Part shown: one piece after another, positions 44,441-55,726 of the stretch
How positions within the stretch are numbered: position 1 is the first letter of the stretch
Layout: every line of letters starts with the position of its first letter
From: Anaspis maculata
Taxonomy: Eukaryota; Arthropoda; Insecta; Coleoptera; Scraptiidae
DNA length: 64,000 bases
Direction: 5' to 3'
NCBI GenBank assembly: GCA_949128115.1
Contig: OX421966.1
Coordinates: 65,283,416-65,347,415, forward strand
Notes under the pieces: generated by a model
Databases searched by the model: none
What the model saw: only the letters and a program-made list of their open reading frames with translations
Told to the model about the DNA's origin: nothing
Program-made: the position numbers and the translations under genes

Positions 44441-45835
44441 AGGGGGACTGTGGGTGAAATTTTGTGTCAATTTCAAAATTTATATGTATAGCTGCGAGAT
44501 GGCTTTAGCTGATTTTGAGTCAAAATCGCATCGAAAAATCCCAAGCCGTTACGAAGTTATCGTAAATTTTGTGGGCTGATTATGACGTCATACTGCGCAC
44601 CGGAAAGGACCGGTCGGCAGGCCAAGGCACCACGCCAACAATTACTAGACCTTCATAAAATGAAACAAGTTTACCAAATGGTAGACGCAGGTCATTTGAC
44701 TTTAATTTTAAAGTACGGTTAACCAAATTTCAGTAGACATTTTTAAAAACATAATCAAAGTGCGACTCTATATGTCAATGAAATAAAGCGGCAACATGGC
44801 GAAATCGCGAAGTCGCACTTTAATTTTGTTTTTAAAAATGTCTACTGAAATTTGGTTCACCGTAATTTGAAATTGTGGTCAAATGACCTGCGTCTACCGT
44901 TTGGTAAACTTGTTCCATTTTATGAAGGTCTACACCATTTCCAACTGTATTTGCGATAATATCAAATGTATTTCAGATTAGCGATATGTATTTGAGAAAA
45001 CACCAATTGTATTTTAAATATAAGAAATGTAGTTTAGAAATTGCCAAATGTATTTTAAATATGAGAAATGTAGTTTAGAAATTGCCAAATGTATTTTGGA
45101 TTTGAGAAATGTAGTTTGGAATATGCCAGTTGTATAATTGAATATTCAAATGTAGTTGAGAAAGTACCAAATGAATTTTAGAATAAGGATATGTAGTTTA
45201 GAAAACGTGAATTGTAAGTGAGAAACCGCCAAATGTAGTTGAGAATTTGGAGTTCGTTTTCCTCAGCAACGTTTGCTTTTTCATCACTGTTCTACCCTAA
45301 AAAAAAATATCTGAATCTGAAATACATTTCATAATATCTCAAATACATCTCATCTTATCCTAAATACATCTAACGTTTTCGAAAATACAATTGGCAATTT
45401 CTCCATTAAACTTCATGGATCTGAAATGCATTTGATGTTTTCTAAAATACATTTCGTAATATCTCGAATACATTTCGTTGATCTAAAATACATTTCTTAT
45501 TTTCTAAAATACATCTAAAGTTTTCTAAAATGCATTGGCAATTTCTTAAATACATTTGGTTAATCTTAAATACATTTCATAATTTCTAAAATACATCTGA
45601 AGTTTTCTAAACTACAGCTGGAAAAGGTGTAGTAATTATTGTTGGCGTGGTGCCTTGGCCTGCCGACCTGTCCTTTCCGGTGCGCAGTATGACGTCACAA
45701 TCAGCTCACAAAATTTACGATAACTTCGTAACGGCTTGGAATTTTTCGATGCAATTTTCACTGAAAATCAACTAAAGCCATCCCGCAGCTATATAAATTT
45801 TAAAATTGACACAAAATTTTACCCACAGTCCCCCT
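44441..45835. mobile_element. TTAA-flanked palindromic MITE (piggyBac-like target)
   Basis: The ends AGGGGGACTGTGGGT and ACCCACAGTCCCCCT are flanked by TTAA (44437-44440 and 45836-45839). Arms mirror each other through GACGTCATACTGCGCACCGG and GCCAAGGCACCACGCCAACA around a centre near 44800. TTAA duplication is the hallmark of piggyBac-type transposition. A CACC element (44933-45629) is inserted in the right arm. Confidence 0.88.
44933..45629. mobile_element. TA-flanked palindromic MITE (CACC..GGTG), copy 2
   Basis: Same 697-bp structure as copy 1. The opposite arm of the host MITE (near 44650) shows the empty site AAGGTCTAGTAATTG (read as complement). This proves that exactly TA was duplicated (44931-44932 and 45630-45631). 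Confidence 0.92.
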
Positions 45836-45839
45836 TTAA

Positions 45840-46199
45840 CACGAGCGATTTTCTTACTGTGTACAATGTGTGGTCAAAAAAGTTGAATAGGTATGTATAG
45901 ACTACTTGGTACCTAGTGATACTATATTTCCCAATTTTATTTGCACTCGTATTTGCATAATACATACTCAAAGTATAGTGCAAAGCTGTTTAAGATTATC
46001 GAAAGGAGAATGTGTATCAGCCAAGACACAATTTGAGAAGTCGTAACACATTTTTCGGTTAATGGAAAACCCTTGTGATTTTGCGGTCGTAAATTCCCGA
46101 AACTCTTGTTTGTTGGCTCTTCACTGCATGCCAACTGAGCTATACCATCGGTTAATTACCAGAGCTCGATGCACCAAAATAGCTCATCATGTGGTGCCA
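45840..46199. other. Unassigned interval
   Basis: AT-rich, no repeats; leads into a GC-rich island. Confidence 0.35.
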
Positions 46200-46880
46200 T
46201 CATCCCATCAGCCACCCAACAGCGCACCAAGACGACGGCGTCGTTTATTAAAAGAAGACGGAGAGCGTCGCCGCCGCCTCCACAACCACCGCGCCGCGGC
46301 GCTCCGGTGGATGCGGTCCTGCCGCCGACACCCGACCGACAAAAAGGACGCCGCTATACCGCCGCCGCCACCGCCACCACCGCCGCCGCCGCTCTCGCTC
46401 CCCGAAACTCGAGCACGGCCAGAGCGAGAGCGCCGCGACGCCCTTCCCGTGCGCCAGAGAAAGGTGACGCGAGCCAAAAAACCCCGGCGATTCTTTCGCG
46501 AAGAAAGCAACAGAGACGGAACACCGCCGTCTTGCCTGGAACGGAGCGAGAAGGGACGTGCAAAAAAGGCCAAAAGACGTTTTGAAACTGCGCGCGCTCT
46601 CGTTCTACCCCTCGGTAAACCTCTAAGAAACGACGCTGGTTTGAGGGTAAAAATCCGGCGTCTTTCCTGGTTGGCGGCGGCGACAGCGGTGGCGGTCTAC
46701 CTCAACACGCCCCGCCCACTGCGCCCCCCAAACCACCCACACAACGACCCCGCGACTTTACTTTTATACTCTTTCTTAATGTCAGAATACCTCGCGACGC
46801 GAAAAGAACGACGACGACGACGCCGCCGCGACGCTGCCAGCAGGCCACTCTGACTGACACGACGTCCGGACGCGACGCGC
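46200..46880. promoter_or_regulatory. CpG/GC-rich island, candidate 5' end of a host gene
   Basis: Sharp rise in G+C with dense CG dinucleotides and a (CCG/CCA)n tract near 46361-46393. Frames are open for 75-263 codons on both strands at once (the longest is plus 46062-46853, Arg/Pro-rich with a run of Pro), which is what stop-poor GC-rich DNA gives by chance, so I do not call a protein. No other part of the window has this composition except 7550-8130 and the repeat F minisatellite, and it is not repeated here. A 5' UTR or first exon of a host gene is the most plausible reading. Confidence 0.35.
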
Positions 46881-47744
46881 ATTTTTCGGGGTTTTTTCTT
46901 TCGGGACTTTTTTTTTTCGGTCAAAGTTGTTTATTGAAAGTGGTGCGTTTGATGATGGGTGGTTTGGATTTTCTATGCGGAGGACGTTTGGATTATCAAC
47001 AGGAATAAGTAAATATTTAGTTTCGAAATAAGGTCGAGTACCCGACACATCAGCGCTGCCTCGATCGCAAAAACTTGAGTCAGCGTTGCGCAGTGCTTTG
47101 TTTTGGACCTTACGTTGTTCAACCAATCACTAATCTGATCGCTACCTACTGCTGCTTGATTTCTTGTTTGTACTCAACTCATTCTTCACTCAATTCCATG
47201 CTTTTTGTATTGATGGTTGACAGTTTGGTTCATACTGGGGTCTCTTATCAATTCAATTATATAAGTATAGTAAGAATAGCTTATTTTTATATACAGGGTA
47301 ATTTTATGGGAATGACCCACCTCCATTTTCTTGCTGCACATTTTTTGTTTGAAGCTGACAAAACTAGCGTATTTTCAATCGTTCGGTTCCATTCCCCCAG
47401 ACAGGGTGGACTACCTTTTCAAGAATTTTAAATGGGAATAAGGGTCGTGCTGCACATAATTTTGATGGCTTTTCAATTCCATTCACAATAGTTTTGAAAA
47501 AAATTGAAATCTAACAATCCGTTTCTTCCTTGGTTTTGTGTTTTCTTCCAATCTGAGATGTTCACTAGAAAAACCAACTGGTTTTTCAGATGCAATTTGT
47601 TGATGACAGAAGAGGAAGTATCCGACTCGGTATCCGATTTTAAAAAATTCATAACTTCTGGAAAAAATAATAGTATATTATTATACGAGTTTAACAAGAC
47701 AAAGACGACTGTTTTTGGGTCACGACGAACGCAGTGAGGATTAT
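46881..47744. other. Unassigned interval
   Basis: Contains TATACAGGGTAA at about 47292, an end-like motif found in several TEs in this window. ORFs up to 118 codons are not recognised. Confidence 0.35.
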
Positions 47745-49836
47745 TAAACGAATGTAATATACTAAACTGCTTGACAATTGAACTGCAACACCTAAAAATT
47801 AGGTGCGTTTTCAAATTAAGATGGCTAGAAAAATATTTAACAAATTCCAGAAACTCAGGCATACTAGGGAAGATCATTTATTTGACTATCGAGTGCTGGT
47901 ATTGATGAAGAGTTTGATTGCACAATTTGTCATATACAGGGTGCCAACGGAGAGCGTGCAGATATGGGCAATCTTTCACCTTGTACAACTTTCGAAAAAA
48001 AGTCAGAGATTTTTCCTATCACCTGTTTTTGAAAGATTGTATCATTATGCCAAAACGGTTTTGGAATTTTGACCCTAACTTTTTTTTCTCCAAAAATTGT
48101 GCTCAATTTTCTGAAATATGCACTTTCGGATTGAGAAAAAAAATAGAGACATTGTTTGTTTTCAACCGGCGTCCATATTGAATTTGCTCACAAAGATTTT
48201 CATTTGAGCCTCCACATCTCCTAGAAACTACCCTTTATGGGACACCGTCTCACAACAAGATATGCAATGCTTTATTTGAAAGGCCTACGAAAAGTACAGC
48301 TCCCTACAAACCATCCCTTGAGTTCAAGGGACAGGGACAGGGTTGGTATGTCAAGACTCATGCAATACATGAAAATCCCAAAAAACGTCTTTTTCAACTG
48401 TTCCACTGAAAAAGTGATGCTACACGATGACCCTTTGCGTAGGTCATCCCAACAGCTACCCTCTCGAAAAAAGAACCACCCTCTAAAAAAACAGTACTTC
48501 CGCAATACCTCATTTGCTGGAATTCTTTTAAAATCGGTCGCAATAGTTTGCCGCTACGATGATTTCATTCACATATTCACCCGAAACTTATAGACCAAGA
48601 GCTAGCAACGTTTTATTTACCTCATAAGCAAAATGCGGTTTGACTTCTGGGGCATGTAGAGATTATGATGGGCTTCCATAAAATCTTTGTCTTATGAAAA
48701 ACACCCCTTGCTTTCTCACAAGACAAGCAAAGAAATGTGCCATTTGACAGCAGTATTCAACTGCGGATTTTCTGGAGTTCCTAATCGATATAACTATCAA
48801 TTTTATCAGGAATGGATAGGTTGAACTATCTTTAAACAAAATTGAATGGAGAAGGACACCGGAATGTATTAGAAACTACCAAAAACCAGATTTCCAAGCG
48901 GACGGAAGTTGGCACCGGTTTTTCTAGTAGGCGTGATTCGAGAATCGGCCATCAAATGCGATCCAAACAGCTCGGCCTAGCCTACTAGCTTGAACATGCC
49001 AGTTGGGAAAGTCTGGTTTTTGGTAGTTTCTAATACATTACGAGATTCGGTCCTATTCAATTTAGTTGAAAGATAGTTCAATCTATCCATTCCTGATAAA
49101 ATTGATATTTATATCGATTAAGAACCCCAGAAAATCCGCTGTTGAATACTGCTGTCAAATGGCACATTTCTTTGCTTGTCTTGTGAGAAAGCAAGGGGTG
49201 TTTTTCATAAGACAAAGATTTTATGGAAGCCTATCATAATCTCTACATGCCCCAGAAGTCAAACCGCATTTTGCTTATGAGGTAAATAAAACGTTGCTAG
49301 CTCTTGGTCTATTATACCCCTTCAACTACCCCTTCAATATCGCATAGCCTTTGAGATGCGTTTCAAGCGGATGTGGAGGCTCAAATGAAAATCTTTGCAA
49401 GCAAATTCAATATGGACGCCGTTTGAGAACAAACATGTCTCTATTTCTTTTTCTTAATCAGAAAGTGCATATTTCAAAGAATAAGGCACATTTTTTTGAG
49501 AAAAAAGTAAGGGTCAAGATTCCAAAACAGTTCCGGCCTGATGATACGACCTTTCAAAAGCATGTGACAGAAAAAATCTCGGACTCTTCTTTCGAAAAAT
49601 GTACAAGGTGAAAGATTGCCCATATCTGCACGCTCTCCGTTGGCACCCTGAATGACAAATTGTGCAATCAAACTTATCATCAATACCAGCACTCGATAGT
49701 CAAAGAAATGATCTTTCCTCACATGCCTCAATTCCTGGAATCCGTCAAATATTTTTTGAGCTATCTCAGTTTGAAAACGCACCTAATTTTCAGGTGTTGC
49801 AGTTCAATTGTCAAGCAGTTTATTTCATTCATTTTG
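47745..49836. mobile_element. Foldback element with ~480-bp arms, carrying an inserted MITE
   Basis: Arms 47745-48230 and 49365-49836 are inverted copies (AAACTGCTTGACAATTGAACT, GCCAACGGAGAGCGTGCAGAT, GAGCCTCCACATC). The loop contains unrelated sequence and the MITE at 48591-49311. Termini are not sharply defined and no TSD was found. Confidence 0.75.
48591..49311. mobile_element. Palindromic MITE, TAGACCAAGAGC family, copy 2
   Basis: 721 bp, same ends as 20161-20877, flanked by TTA duplications (48588-48590 and 49312-49314). Nested in the loop of the larger foldback. Confidence 0.92.
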
Positions 49837-50011
49837 CCTCGAATGTTCAAAAGAAATTTGAAAATTCGCCAGTGGATATTGCCTTACGGTTGAATACAAT
49901 ATGTTAATAAGTATTACACCGCTCTTAGTGCCGGAAAGTATCCAGTATTACACCGAAATAAACTGTTCAACATTTGAAAAGTTGGCATCGAGAATTGGGC
50001 CTTTTTCGAGA

Positions 50012-51352
50012 TGATAACTTTGGATTGTCTCAACCGATTCCAATTTTGTCTTCACGTTTGTTTGGATACATCCTTCAGCAATCTACTTCGTTGGCTAGAT
50101 TTTCTTACTTATTCCAATTACATTCGTTACAGAGTGGAGTGTAAAGCATTGCAAAATTGTGCTTGGTTCAATAGATCCCCGTTTTTGTGGAGAATTTTTT
50201 TTTCAAATTCTAATGTTATAATCATGAAGCCTGAGGTCTCATCTCGAAACGGTTTCTGAATTCTCTGGATCAGGAGTCCAAGTCCAACAATGATGATATG
50301 AGTTTTCTTTTTGTGGAAGCTGTCTTTCAGACATCTTTGAAAAATGCGAAATTGAGGTTTTATTTCCAATAGCTGTATTGCACTGCACAATTTCTTGTAC
50401 AATTTCCTGGATATTCTGTCAAATCAACAATCAAGTTCATTGTTTATTGACACTATTTTGACAGATTGTTCAAGAAATTGTACAAGAAATTATGCAGTGT
50501 GATACAGCTTCGACACAGTCATATTCAAACTGAATTTTCAGTATGTGTTTCTGGACCCAAAAAAACATCTGCATATTCAATTTACAAACACGTACGTCAA
50601 AAATTCTGATATTGATACGATGCAATAAGTGCGCCTTCTGATGACGGATCTCAAGTTAATTGGACGTCTAAACCTAGCCTGCATACAAAATTTCAGCTCA
50701 ATTGTATGTACCGTTTGGGAGTTATCATGGACGATTACACAGTAGAGACAGAAGCACTAAAACACAGACAGGCAGACAGATAGACTTTGATCTGAAAATA
50801 GTCGGAATGAATCGATCAGATTGACTTGACCTTGAAATGAAATCATTTGTCGAAATCGGAAAACAAACTCTGTGGACGTTAACAATATTTACCTTCTCAT
50901 TCGAGAACGCAAACCGGGAAAGTTTAATTGAGATTTCTGAAGGCGTAGCAGTTCTTAACAGTTCAAGCAACGAGCATGCAAAATCACATGTTCTCATCAT
51001 CAAAAATGCGATTTTATTGCTAGCCAAATGACTAAAATGCAACTTTTACGAAAAAAATCATATCATCATTATTCATTGTTGGACTTCTGATCTGGAAAAT
51101 ACAGAAATTGTTTTGAGTTAAGACATCAGGCTTAATGATTATATCATTAGAATTCAAAAAATACTTCACAAAAACGGGGATCTATCGAACTAAGCACAGT
51201 TTTATTATGCTTTACATTCCACCCTGTAACGGATGAAATTGCGGTAAATAAAAAAATCTCGTCAACAAAGTTAATTGCTGGATGATTTGTCTAAACCACC
51301 GTGGAAACAAGATCAAAATTGGTTGAGACAATTCAAAGTTATATGATTTTGA
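50012..51352. mobile_element. Foldback element with ~330-bp arms
   Basis: 50012-50340 is mirrored by about 51030-51352 (AACTTTG-ATTGTCTCAACC, GATAGATCCCCGTTTTTGTG, TCAAATTCTAATG). The loop holds the hairpin at 50371-50509. A partial arm of the same family is at 20030-20150. The TSD is not clear. Confidence 0.75.
50371..50509. mobile_element. Small hairpin MITE (AGCTGTATTGCACTGCA)
   Basis: 139 bp. AGCTGTATTGCACTGCACAA and TTGTACAAGAAATT are mirrored by the 3' half ending GCAGTGTGATACAGCT, around a ~35-bp loop. No target duplication was identified. Confidence 0.7.
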
Positions 51353-51360
51353 AAATAATC

Positions 51361-51767
51361 ATCATAATCATCATAATCATAATGGCAAAATTTTCGAAAC
51401 CGACATTGCAAATGTTGAGCAGTTTAATGAAACAAAGCTCTCAGACTACCACAACTGGACTTTGTTGTCTTTGAGCAGTTTAGATGAAATACCTTTTGAA
51501 TGATGTATTGTGCAACTCGACCCGTAGTCCCATCTGACACTCCTTGAAGGGTAGTCACCCTGCCTAGAGGGGTGGAACAGAAAGATTGGAAATACGCTAG
51601 GTGTCTGCCCCTCAGAAATAAAATCGACTTGTCTCAGCTTTTCTTCAGAAAAAAAATTGTGTAAGGAGATGAGTCATTTCCAGAGAATCACCAGTATTTA
51701 TTGGCAGCATTCAGACTGATGCATGTGGATCCTAATACTTAACCCTTAACTACAACTTAAAGCATTG
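51361..51767. other. Unassigned interval
   Basis: Short ATCATAATC run at 51358-51382; otherwise unremarkable. Confidence 0.35.
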
Positions 51768-51775
51768 CGTGCTGA

Positions 51776-52615
51776 CAGGGCTGGGCGGTATTTCAAATAC
51801 TAGTACTTGAAATACGTATTTGAAATACATTCAAGTAGTTTGTATTTTGTATTTAAATACATTTGATTGAGAAGTATTTTATTTGTATTTTGTATTTTGG
51901 AATAGTTCAGGCAGCTAGTATTTCGTATTTTGTATTTTAAATACATTTTTCGGAAAAGTATTTTGATTTTCAAAATACAGAATACATTTGATTCCTACGC
52001 TCTTTAGTCTGTTCGGGCCGAAATTGTTCTGGTAATACTATTTGCACCCCATTGACATCTCTTGCTTTTGCACACTATCTGGGATCGATAATGAGTTCGA
52101 TTGCATCTTTTACGTTTTACGTTTTACTGGTAAGTGCATCCTACTGTTAGCCACGAGAGGTTCCATGTCGGATGTCGGACAATATTTTCGAAAAGCTGGT
52201 TGTCTCCAAAAGAAATCAACATATGTTATTTTGAAGAATTGATGAATGAAGTGAGGAATAGGTTTAAATATAAAGTTTTCTTCACTTTATGTTTATTTTC
52301 TTTTTTTTTTCATAGTTCATAATAACTTACTTATTGTTGCGACTGAATCAATGAAGTGTTCCCATTGAAATACTTGCATTTTACGGATTTTCCAATAAAT
52401 ACGCAATAAAAATGTAATTTGTATTTTGTATTTGGAATACTCTAGGTTGTATTTTGTATTTTGGAATTTCTTAGTTTTCCAAAATACGTATTTTGTATTT
52501 TGTATTCCAAAGACATTTCAAGAAGTAGTTTGTATTTTGTATTTCGACTATCTTGGAACGTGTATTTTGTATTTTGTATTTAAATACATTTTTCGAAGTA
52601 TTTTGCCCAGCCCTG
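51776..52615. mobile_element. hAT element (CAGGGCTGGGC termini) with decayed transposase
   Basis: 840 bp between ends CAGGGCTGGGCGGTATTT and AAAATACTT-like TTTTGCCCAGCCCTG. A perfect 8-bp duplication CGTGCTGA flanks it (51768-51775 and 52616-52623), diagnostic of hAT. Long subterminal zones are made of TATTTTGTATTT / AAATACATTT repeats. A remnant of the transposase C-terminus lies inside (52136-52250). Confidence 0.93.
52136..52250 (+). pseudogene. Remnant of hAT transposase C-terminal (dimerisation) region
   Basis: Across shifted frames the sequence yields fragments resembling the conserved hAT C-terminus: SHERFHVGCRTIFSKSW in one frame, then VVSKRNQHMLF in another, then FEELMNE. This matches the general pattern S-ER-FS-AG-LVS-KRN seen in hAT transposases near the C-terminus. 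Frameshifts make it non-functional. Family knowledge supports the match, but it was made by eye on short fragments. Confidence 0.5.
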
Positions 52616-52656
52616 CGTGCTGACGAATTGACATTTGACTCTTAATTCAATCATAA

Positions 52657-52780
52657 TACCGTATGATCAAAAACTTTCTTCTTCTGGGTAGGCTGTGGTC
52701 TGGCCATTGGCAGGCTAACGAGGCTGGTTTTGGCCAGGCCACAGACTGCCTAGAGGCGGAAAGTTTTCGATCATACGGTA
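52657..52780. mobile_element. Small MITE, TACCGTATGATCAAA family, copy 2
   Basis: 124 bp with inverted ends as in copy 1 (21332-21470) and TAA on both flanks. Confidence 0.85.
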
Positions 52781-54018
52781 TAATTCAATTAAGACAATGT
52801 TTATTGTTCAGTTGATCATCAATATGACCTACACAACGGAAATGTGCCAGCGTTCCAAAATTTCTCTCTTTTTTAATACAGGAGAACTCTTGACGGGCTT
52901 TAACAATTTTTAACTCAAGCACTTGGAGCGCTGATTCTCTGGGAACAGAAAGTACTCCCATTTAAGAAAACCTTCCGATATTTCAGCATCAAAAACATGT
53001 ATAGGTACTAGGTGAAGCTCTATTTTTTATCTAACTTGTTATCCCTTTTATTCACAGAGTGGTATGAAAAAACAAGTTTTTCGTGTTCCGGTGATGACAC
53101 AACATACATAACAATAACATTTTGTATTCTTGACCCGATTTGCAAAATCTAGGGCTTATACTGGAGCTAAAGCTTCAGGTGTGAGAAATCTAGAAACAAA
53201 ATCGACTCAAGACAAACGTTCAAACTATATAGGGTGGCATTGAGGGTGGCATCAAAAGTTATGTAGCGAATAAGGAATATATTGGTTCCAGAATCCGGTC
53301 GGGAGAAGTCGAGGGGGGGAGTAGTGAATAAAAATCAGCATTGCCTTTGATAGAGGTACGAAATCACAACTGTATCTTTTTCAGAGAAGAAACAGCCCCC
53401 TTACTCAATAGTGGATGCTATAATACTGTCATTATTCCAAGTCCCATAACGTTAATTAATCACAGACATTTCAAGACGAGCAAGGAAGCTGATTCTTCTC
53501 CAAAAACATTCAGTTTTCAATTTGATCTCCCCATCCATCAAGAGTTCGTGCCATAATGAATCCAGATGGAAAATCGAAAGAGTATTCATAAGAATGCTTC
53601 GTTCGAGGAGAATATCAAATTTCATTTTCATCTACCTCCGCTTTAGCGCTTTAGCTCACAATATGAGCTCTAAATTTTTAAAATCAGTCAGAAAGGGGAA
53701 CTTCCATCACCTGAAGACTAAATAGGTGATTTTTGATGCCGGCCTCCAAATAAAAAAGGATAACAAGATGAATCAAAAACCGTTCGGAGACAAGATCTTT
53801 ATTTGAAGAAAAAATCTTCAAATATGGGGTAACTTCTCAGTCAAACTTTCAAGAATGTTACAAACTACTTTCTCTAAAAACTTGTATAGAAACTTGAGTT
53901 GATATCTCTAGATCCCAGAGAGCCAAGTTCTCAAATGCTTACAACCGAGCTCACAACGAAATTATTGTTTTCAAGCTTGTCAGGAGTGAAAATGAGTGAA
54001 ATTTTGAAGCACGTCATA
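52781..54018. other. Unassigned interval of ~1.2 kb
   Basis: No repeats shared with the window. ORFs of 65-71 codons only. Confidence 0.35.
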
Positions 54019-54019
54019 T

Positions 54020-55105
54020 ACCGGGTGATCATTTGAAAACTATCCACCTGCAATATCTCCCGATTCCTAGTGCAAATGTCTTTGAGCAAAAACAGGTCGA
54101 TTTTTATATCGAGGGGGACATCTAAAACATACATTGGAGAATTTATATCTTAAGCCCCCTCGCCCCCACTCACCCCAACTTTGAAATTTCACATGACACT
54201 ACCTACTTTGCGATACGTCAAATTGAAGAAAATGAAATTCTCTTACTGAAAAAAAAATTTTAAAATTTTTCAACCCCACCCCCTGTTCTTCCTAAAATTC
54301 TCTGAGTGTCCAAGTTGATATTCTTGACCTCAATTTCCCTTCAATACAGTAAACGTCATCCTGCACAGCATCGGAACAGAAAATTTTCTATAAAAAAAGT
54401 GCCACCCAAATTTACCCCTTCGCTCCCCCCACCTGACCTCAAAAATTTAAAATGTCAATACCCACTTTGTAATACATCAAATTGAAGGAAATTGAATTCT
54501 CTTCATGAAAAACATTTTTTCACAAAGTTTAAAGTTCAAATTTCAAAAATTTTTAGAATACTCCAAATGGCCAATTTATTGAGGGAGGCGTGGAAAATTT
54601 CGAAAAAAATATTTTCGGGAAGAGAATTCAATTCCCTTCAATTTGATGTATCACAAAGTAGGTGGTGTTTTGTTAAATTTGGGAGTTGAGGTGAGGGAGA
54701 GCAAAGGGGGGAATTTGGGTAGCACTTTTTCCACCAAAAATTTTCTTCCTCGATGCTATCTAGGATGACGCCGACTAAATTGAGAAAAAAATGAGGGGTC
54801 CAGAATATAAAATGGGACAGTCGGAGAATTTTCAGGGAAAAGGGGGTGGGGTTAAAAACTTTTAAAATATTTTTTTCAGAAAGAAAATTTAATTTCCTTC
54901 AATTTGATGTATCACAAGGTAGGTAGTGTCATTTGAAATTTCAAAGTTGGGGTAAGTGGGGGCGAGGGGGGTGAATATAGAAATTTGCCAATATATGTTT
55001 TGGTTGTCCCCCTCGATATAAAAATCGACCTGTTTTTGCTCGAAAAAATATTCACTGGGAATCGGGAGTTATTGCAGGTGGATAGTTTTCAAATGATCAC
55101 CCGGT
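54020..55105. mobile_element. Complete foldback element, CCGGGTGATCA family
   Basis: Ends ACCGGGTGATCATTTGAAAA and the complement, flanked by TA. Arms mirror each other through CTATCCACCTGCAATA, CGATTTTTATATCGAGGGG and CCCCTCGCCCCCACT, with the turn near 54550. A TA target fits Tc1/mariner-type insertion. The single arm at 19043-19667 is a truncated relative. No transposase. Confidence 0.85.
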
Positions 55106-55106
55106 A

Positions 55107-55726
55107 TTTTGCTACGTAGTTTACAATAAAAATTAAAATGTGAAACATGACTTATGTCGTGTTTTGATTTAATGTCGAAACGATTGATTCGTAAAAAACG
55201 CACAACATGCCCCATTTTTCGATAGTCGTTCCAAGCAATGTTTACTCCATTATTTATGTTGTTTTCTTGTTCATAGCAGTGTATTCGACTCGATAATGAA
55301 CTTGAACTTTTAGCTAACAATAATTAGTGAATTTGCAGCGTTTTTTGCAAAATTATTCATGCTCTTACACTCAATGATATTTATTAATAATTTAATTGAA
55401 AACATAAGAAGTACCTGCGTAATTGAAACAAGACCGAAACATTATAACATTTTGCATACTTCGCAAAAAGTCATGTAAAAAAGTTTTAAACACGCTGTTA
55501 GGTTTCAGACATTATTTATTACAGTGCTTTTTGCATTCATTTATGATTTAAATACAGGATAATTGGACGTCTTAGTCAGGTTTTTTCATCAAGTCAATCA
55601 ATTAATATTAAGAGGCTATTCAAAGTATAAGCGAAATATGGAAAAACCATTTCGTGGCGTTATTTGTCAAAATAGGAACTCACATTCTCCATGTGGCTTC
55701 ATAACGAACAGATACCTACATCAATA
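55107..55726. other. Unassigned interval
   Basis: AT-rich; nothing recognised. Confidence 0.35.

Noticed and set aside
43625..45631. CRISPR-like short-repeat array with 17-18-bp motif
   Set aside because: Degenerate contiguous motif without unique spacers, palindromically arranged in a MITE, and in eukaryotic DNA.
46062..46853. 263-codon plus-strand ORF, Pro/Arg-rich
   Set aside because: Overlaps long open frames in other frames and on the minus strand in very GC-rich DNA, has no domain, and begins in unrelated AT-rich sequence. Treated as a by-product of a CpG-rich island.
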